In this document: one piece after another, positions 61,201-64,000 of the stretch
Numbering within the stretch: position 1 is the stretch's first letter
Layout: each line of letters begins with the position of its first letter
Assembly: GCF_900105585.1 (NCBI RefSeq)
Contig: NZ_FNRT01000002.1
Span: 4,030,001 to 4,094,000 of the forward strand
DNA length: 64,000 nucleotides
Direction: 5' to 3'
From: Nocardioides exalbidus
GTDB taxonomy: Bacteria; Actinomycetota; Actinomycetes; Propionibacteriales; Nocardioidaceae
Translations under genes and position numbers: made by a program
Notes under the pieces: generated by a model
What the model saw: the letters and a program-made list of their open reading frames with translations, nothing else
Database searches by the model: none
What the model was told of the DNA's origin: nothing

Positions 61201-63330
61201 TCACTTCGTCGCTTCCATCATCTGGCGGAGCTCCTTCTTGAGGTCGGAGATCTCGTCGCGGAGGCGGGCGGCGACCTCGAACTGGAGCTCGGCGGCCGCG
61301 GTCTTCATCTGGTCGGTGAGGCCCTGGATCAGCTCGGCGAGGTCGGCGCTCGGGATGCCGGCGGTGTCGGGCGCCTCGGAGTGGATCCGCGACAGGGCCG
61401 GAGTCGGCGACTTGCCGGCCTTCACCCCTCCGGCGCGACCCTTCTGGCCCACGTCGGCCCAGGTGCGCAGCAGCTCCTCGGTGTTCTCGTCCTCGCGCGC
61501 GAGCATCTCGGTGATGTCGGCGATCTTCTTGCGCAGCGGCTGGGGGTCGATCCCGCGCTCGGTGTTGTAGGCGACCTGGATCGCACGACGACGGTTGGTC
61601 TCGTCGATCGCGGCCTCCATCGACGGCGTGATCTTGTCGGCATACATGTGGACCTGGCCCGACACGTTGCGCGCCGCGCGGCCGATGGTCTGGATGAGCG
61701 ACTTGTCGGAGCGCAGGAAGCCCTCCTTGTCGGCGTCGAGGATCGACACCAGCGACACCTCGGGCAGGTCGAGGCCCTCGCGGAGGAGGTTGATGCCGAC
61801 GAGGACGTCGTACTCCCCCATCCGCAGCTCGCGCAGCAGCTCGATGCGGCGGAGCGTGTCGACCTCGGAGTGGAGGTAGCGGGTGCGGATGTTGGCGTCG
61901 AGGAGGTAGTCCGTGAGGTCCTCGGACATCTTCTTGGTGAGCGTGGTGACCAGGACGCGCTCGTTCTTCTCGGCGCGGGTGCGGATCTCGTAGATCAGGT
62001 CGTCGATCTGGCCCTTGGTCGGCTTGACCACGACCTCGGGGTCGACCAGGCCGGTCGGGCGGATGATCTGCTGGACCGCGTTGTCGGCGCCGCCGACCTT
62101 GTCGAGCTCGTAGTTGCCGGGGGTCGCGGAGAGGTAGATCGTCTGGCCGATCCGGTCGAGGAACTCCTCCCAGCGCAGGGGCCGGTTGTCCATCGCGCTC
62201 GGCAGCCGGAAGCCGTGGTCGACGAGGTTGCGCTTGCGCGACATGTCGCCCTCGTACATCCCGCCGATCTGCGGCACCGCGACGTGGGACTCGTCGACGA
62301 CGAGCACGAAGTCCTCGGGGAAGTAGTCGAGGAGCGTGTTGGGAGCGCTGCCGCGGGTGCGGCCGTCCATGTGCATCGAGTAGTTCTCGATGCCCGAGCA
62401 CGACCCGACCTGCCGCATCATCTCGAGGTCGTAGGTCGTGCGCATCCGCAGCCGCTGGGCCTCGAGGAGCTTGCCCTGCTTCTCGAACGCGGCGAGCTGG
62501 TCGTCGAGCTCGAGCTCGATGCCCTTGATCGCCCGCTCCATCCGCTCGGGACCTGCGACGTAGTGGGTCGCCGGGAAGACGTGGAGCTCGGTGTCGTCCG
62601 AGATCACCTCGCCGGAGATCGGGTGCAGCGTCATCAGCCGCTCGATCTCGTCGCCGAAGAACTCGACGCGGATCGCGAGCTCCTCGTAGACGGGGAAGAT
62701 CTCGAGCGTGTCGCCACGGACCCGGAAGGTGCCGCGGGTGAAGGACATGTCGTTGCGGGTGTACTGGATCTCCACGAGCCGGCGGAGCACCGAGTCGCGA
62801 TCGTGCTCCTCGCCGACCTTGAGCCTCAGCATGCGGTCGACGTACTCCTGCGGGGTGCCGAGGCCGTAGATGCAGGACACCGTCGAGACCACGATCGTGT
62901 CGCGGCGGGTGAGCAGGCTGTTGGTCGCGCTGTGCCGGAGCCGCTCGACCTCCTCGTTGATCGAGGAGTCCTTCTCGATGTAGGTGTCGGTCTGGGGGAC
63001 GTAGGCCTCGGGCTGGTAGTAGTCGTAGTAGGAGACGAAGTACTCCACCGCGTTGCCGGGGAACAGCTGCCGAAGCTCGTTGGCGAACTGCGCGGCCAGC
63101 GTCTTGTTGGGCTGCAGCACGAGGACCGGGCGCTGGAGCTGCTCGGCGACCCAGGCGACCGTGGCGGTCTTGCCGGTGCCGGTCGCGCCGAGCAGGACGA
63201 CGTCCTGGACGCCCCCGTTGACCCGCTCGACGATCTCCTTGATCGCAGCCGGCTGGTCACCCGACGGCTCGTAGTCGGAGACGACCTCGAAGGGCGCGAC
63301 ACGGCGCTGAAGATCGGTGATCGGACGCAT
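61201..63330 (-). CDS. uvrB: UvrABC excinuclease subunit B
   Basis: DNA-damage verification helicase, 709 aa. Walker A LGATGTGKTATVAW, the beta-hairpin with SYYDYYQPEAYVPQTDTYIEKD, DExH-like LVVDESHV, and the C-terminal UVR motif LQFEVAARLRDEISDLKKEL are present. ATG 63330 lies 6 nt after TAGGCT, so the transcript is probably leaderless and driven by the PafBC-type promoter at 63337-63366. Its length is normal. Confidence 0.97.
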   Translation of the reverse strand: MRPITDLQRRVAPFEVVSDYEPSGDQPAAIKEIVERVNGGVQDVVLLGATGTGKTATVAWVAEQLQRPVLVLQPNKTLAAQFANELRQLFPGNAVEYFVSYYDYYQPEAYVPQTDTYIEKDSSINEEVERLRHSATNSLLTRRDTIVVSTVSCIYGLGTPQEYVDRMLRLKVGEEHDRDSVLRRLVEIQYTRNDMSFTRGTFRVRGDTLEIFPVYEELAIRVEFFGDEIERLMTLHPISGEVISDDTELHVFPATHYVAGPERMERAIKGIELELDDQLAAFEKQGKLLEAQRLRMRTTYDLEMMRQVGSCSGIENYSMHMDGRTRGSAPNTLLDYFPEDFVLVVDESHVAVPQIGGMYEGDMSRKRNLVDHGFRLPSAMDNRPLRWEEFLDRIGQTIYLSATPGNYELDKVGGADNAVQQIIRPTGLVDPEVVVKPTKGQIDDLIYEIRTRAEKNERVLVTTLTKKMSEDLTDYLLDANIRTRYLHSEVDTLRRIELLRELRMGEYDVLVGINLLREGLDLPEVSLVSILDADKEGFLRSDKSLIQTIGRAARNVSGQVHMYADKITPSMEAAIDETNRRRAIQVAYNTERGIDPQPLRKKIADITEMLAREDENTEELLRTWADVGQKGRAGGVKAGKSPTPALSRIHSEAPDTAGIPSADLAELIQGLTDQMKTAAAELQFEVAARLRDEISDLKKELRQMMEATK

Positions 63331-63336
63331 GCGTCG

Positions 63337-63366
63337 AGCCTACGGGCCGCCACCGACAGTGGGTCC
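63337..63366 (-). promoter_or_regulatory. PafBC-type (RecA-independent) DNA-damage promoter of uvrB
   Basis: Minus strand reads GGACCCACTGTCGGTG, 8 nt, TAGGCT, 6 nt, ATG. TGTCGGTG-N8-TAGGCT fits the RecA-NDp consensus TTGTCRGTG-N8-TANNNT, except the first T. The leading 16 bp are identical to those at uvrA. Confidence 0.75.
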
Positions 63367-63393
63367 CGGGCGGGAGAGGTCCGGCGCGCACGG

Positions 63394-63464
63394 TGAAGGC
63401 AGTTCGCCGGCTCGCCGGTGGACCTGGGCGTGGCCCGCACCACAACCGACGCGAACTGCCTTCA
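63394..63464. repeat. 71-bp element with 14-bp perfect terminal inverted repeats
   Basis: TGAAGGCAGTTCGC (63394-63407) and GCGAACTGCCTTCA (63451-63464) are exact inverted copies around a 43-bp GC-rich core. It lies between the uvrB promoter and the divergent gene at 63497. It could be a dispersed repeat or miniature element, or a strong RNA hairpin. Confidence 0.75.
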
Positions 63465-63484
63465 TGGTGCGGCTGCTGCCGTCC

Positions 63485-63490
63485 TACGCT
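63485..63490 (+). promoter_or_regulatory. -10 box (TACGCT), leaderless start of TIGR02569-type gene
   Basis: TACGCT ends 6 nt before GTG 63497. Confidence 0.55.
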
Positions 63491-63496
63491 CACCTC

Positions 63497-64000
63497 GTGC
63501 CCCACCCGTCACAGCCGCCGGACCGCGTCCTCGACCTGTTCGCCGCCGAGGGCGTGCTCGAGCCGCTCCCCGGCGGACGCGGGACGAGCTGGCGGGCAGG
63601 CGACCTCGTCCTCTCCCCGGGCCACGACGAGTCGGAGGCCTGGATCGCGCCGGTCCAGGCGCGCCTCGCGGTGCGGCTCGACGAGGCCTCGCCCCGCTCC
63701 CTGCGGCTCGCGCTGCCCGTGCCGGCCCGCGACGGCAGCCTCACCGCCGACGGCTGGGCAGCGACCCGCTTCGAGCCCGGTACGACGCCCTGCCGGGACC
63801 TGCCGACCCTGCGAGCCACGGCGCACCTCCTCCACGCGCACCTGGCCACCGCCGTCCCGGAGAAGCCGGCCGCACTCGAGGCGCGCGTCGACCGGTGGGC
63901 CGTCGCGGACCGGGCGGCGTACGACGGCACCGCCGAGCAGGCGGCCGCCGACCGTCCCCACCTCCACGAGCTCGTGCGCTCGCTGGTCGAGGGCCTCGAC
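63497..64000 (+). CDS. TIGR02569-type protein, 5' part (continues beyond window)
   Basis: 168 residues from GTG 63497 stay open to the window end. The start (PSQPPDRVLDLF, GGRGTSWRAGDLVLSPG) and TADGWAATRFEPG match the actinobacterial TIGR02569 family, whose fold recalls aminoglycoside phosphotransferases but whose function is unknown (identification from memory). The catalytic loop would lie in the missing part. GTG is leaderless. Confidence 0.75.
   Translation, partial: MPHPSQPPDRVLDLFAAEGVLEPLPGGRGTSWRAGDLVLSPGHDESEAWIAPVQARLAVRLDEASPRSLRLALPVPARDGSLTADGWAATRFEPGTTPCRDLPTLRATAHLLHAHLATAVPEKPAALEARVDRWAVADRAAYDGTAEQAAADRPHLHELVRSLVEGLD

Overview
The window is 64 kb of GC-rich chromosome from an actinobacterium, most likely a Nocardioides-like member of the Propionibacteriales. 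Supporting signs are whiA, rbpA, opcA, a mycothiol-dependent maleylpyruvate isomerase-type protein, a DUF222/HNH nuclease, frequent GTG starts and many leaderless genes. The order sufR-sufBDCS / ABC transporter / ctaA / ctaB / tkt-tal-pgi-zwf-opcA-pgl / rbpA / secG-tpiA-pgk-gap / whiA-yvcK-rapZ-uvrC / uvrA is the core synteny known from Mycobacterium and relatives, so the left half is housekeeping and the right half is accessory.

Left half (1-35.3 kb). A Suf iron-sulfur assembly operon (minus strand, sufS cut by the window edge) is headed by its own repressor gene. Divergent from it run an ABC-2 exporter and heme A synthase. A sortase and its translationally coupled secreted partner sit between ctaA and ctaB. 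The pentose-phosphate/upper-glycolysis operon tkt-tal-pgi-zwf-opcA-pgl is a nearly gapless chain. It converges on a 31-bp-period array of stem-forming dyads; a related array lies on the other side of the frameshifted AbiEi/DUF559-like gene between pgl and rbpA. Then come rbpA, the secG-tpiA-pgk-gap cluster, the whiA-yvcK-rapZ-uvrC cluster, a secreted zinc metalloprotease, a Rieske lipoprotein and uvrA.

Right half (35.3-64 kb). This holds mostly short transcription units. They encode a mycothiol-linked protein, an MBL hydrolase, a thioredoxin-rhodanese fusion, an ABC-F ATPase, two convergent sulfotransferases, a DUF222/HNH nuclease surrounded and invaded by repeats, a non-secreted NUC-type nuclease, a MerR-PP2C fusion, an ECF sigma factor with a membrane propeller protein, and a lipase/esterase. 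They also encode a methyltransferase/glycosyltransferase/cyclase-fold cluster, a ferredoxin-NADP reductase, two Mce-associated-like proteins, a putative ion channel, a hemerythrin and a DUF1707 protein. uvrB and the first part of a TIGR02569-type kinase-like gene end the window.

Regulatory highlights. Fourteen genes show a TANNNT-like -10 box 6-8 nt before the start codon, the hallmark of leaderless transcripts. uvrA and uvrB share an identical 16-bp upstream element containing TGTCGGTG-N8-[-10], the published PafBC-dependent (RecA-independent) DNA-damage promoter. uvrA also carries a LexA box. Other operator candidates are a 14-bp palindrome before gap and twin GTACCCRGGTAC dyads 21 bp apart beside the MerR-PP2C gene. 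No rRNA, tRNA, CRISPR array, IS element or prophage was recognised, and no gene-free stretch exceeds about 220 bp.
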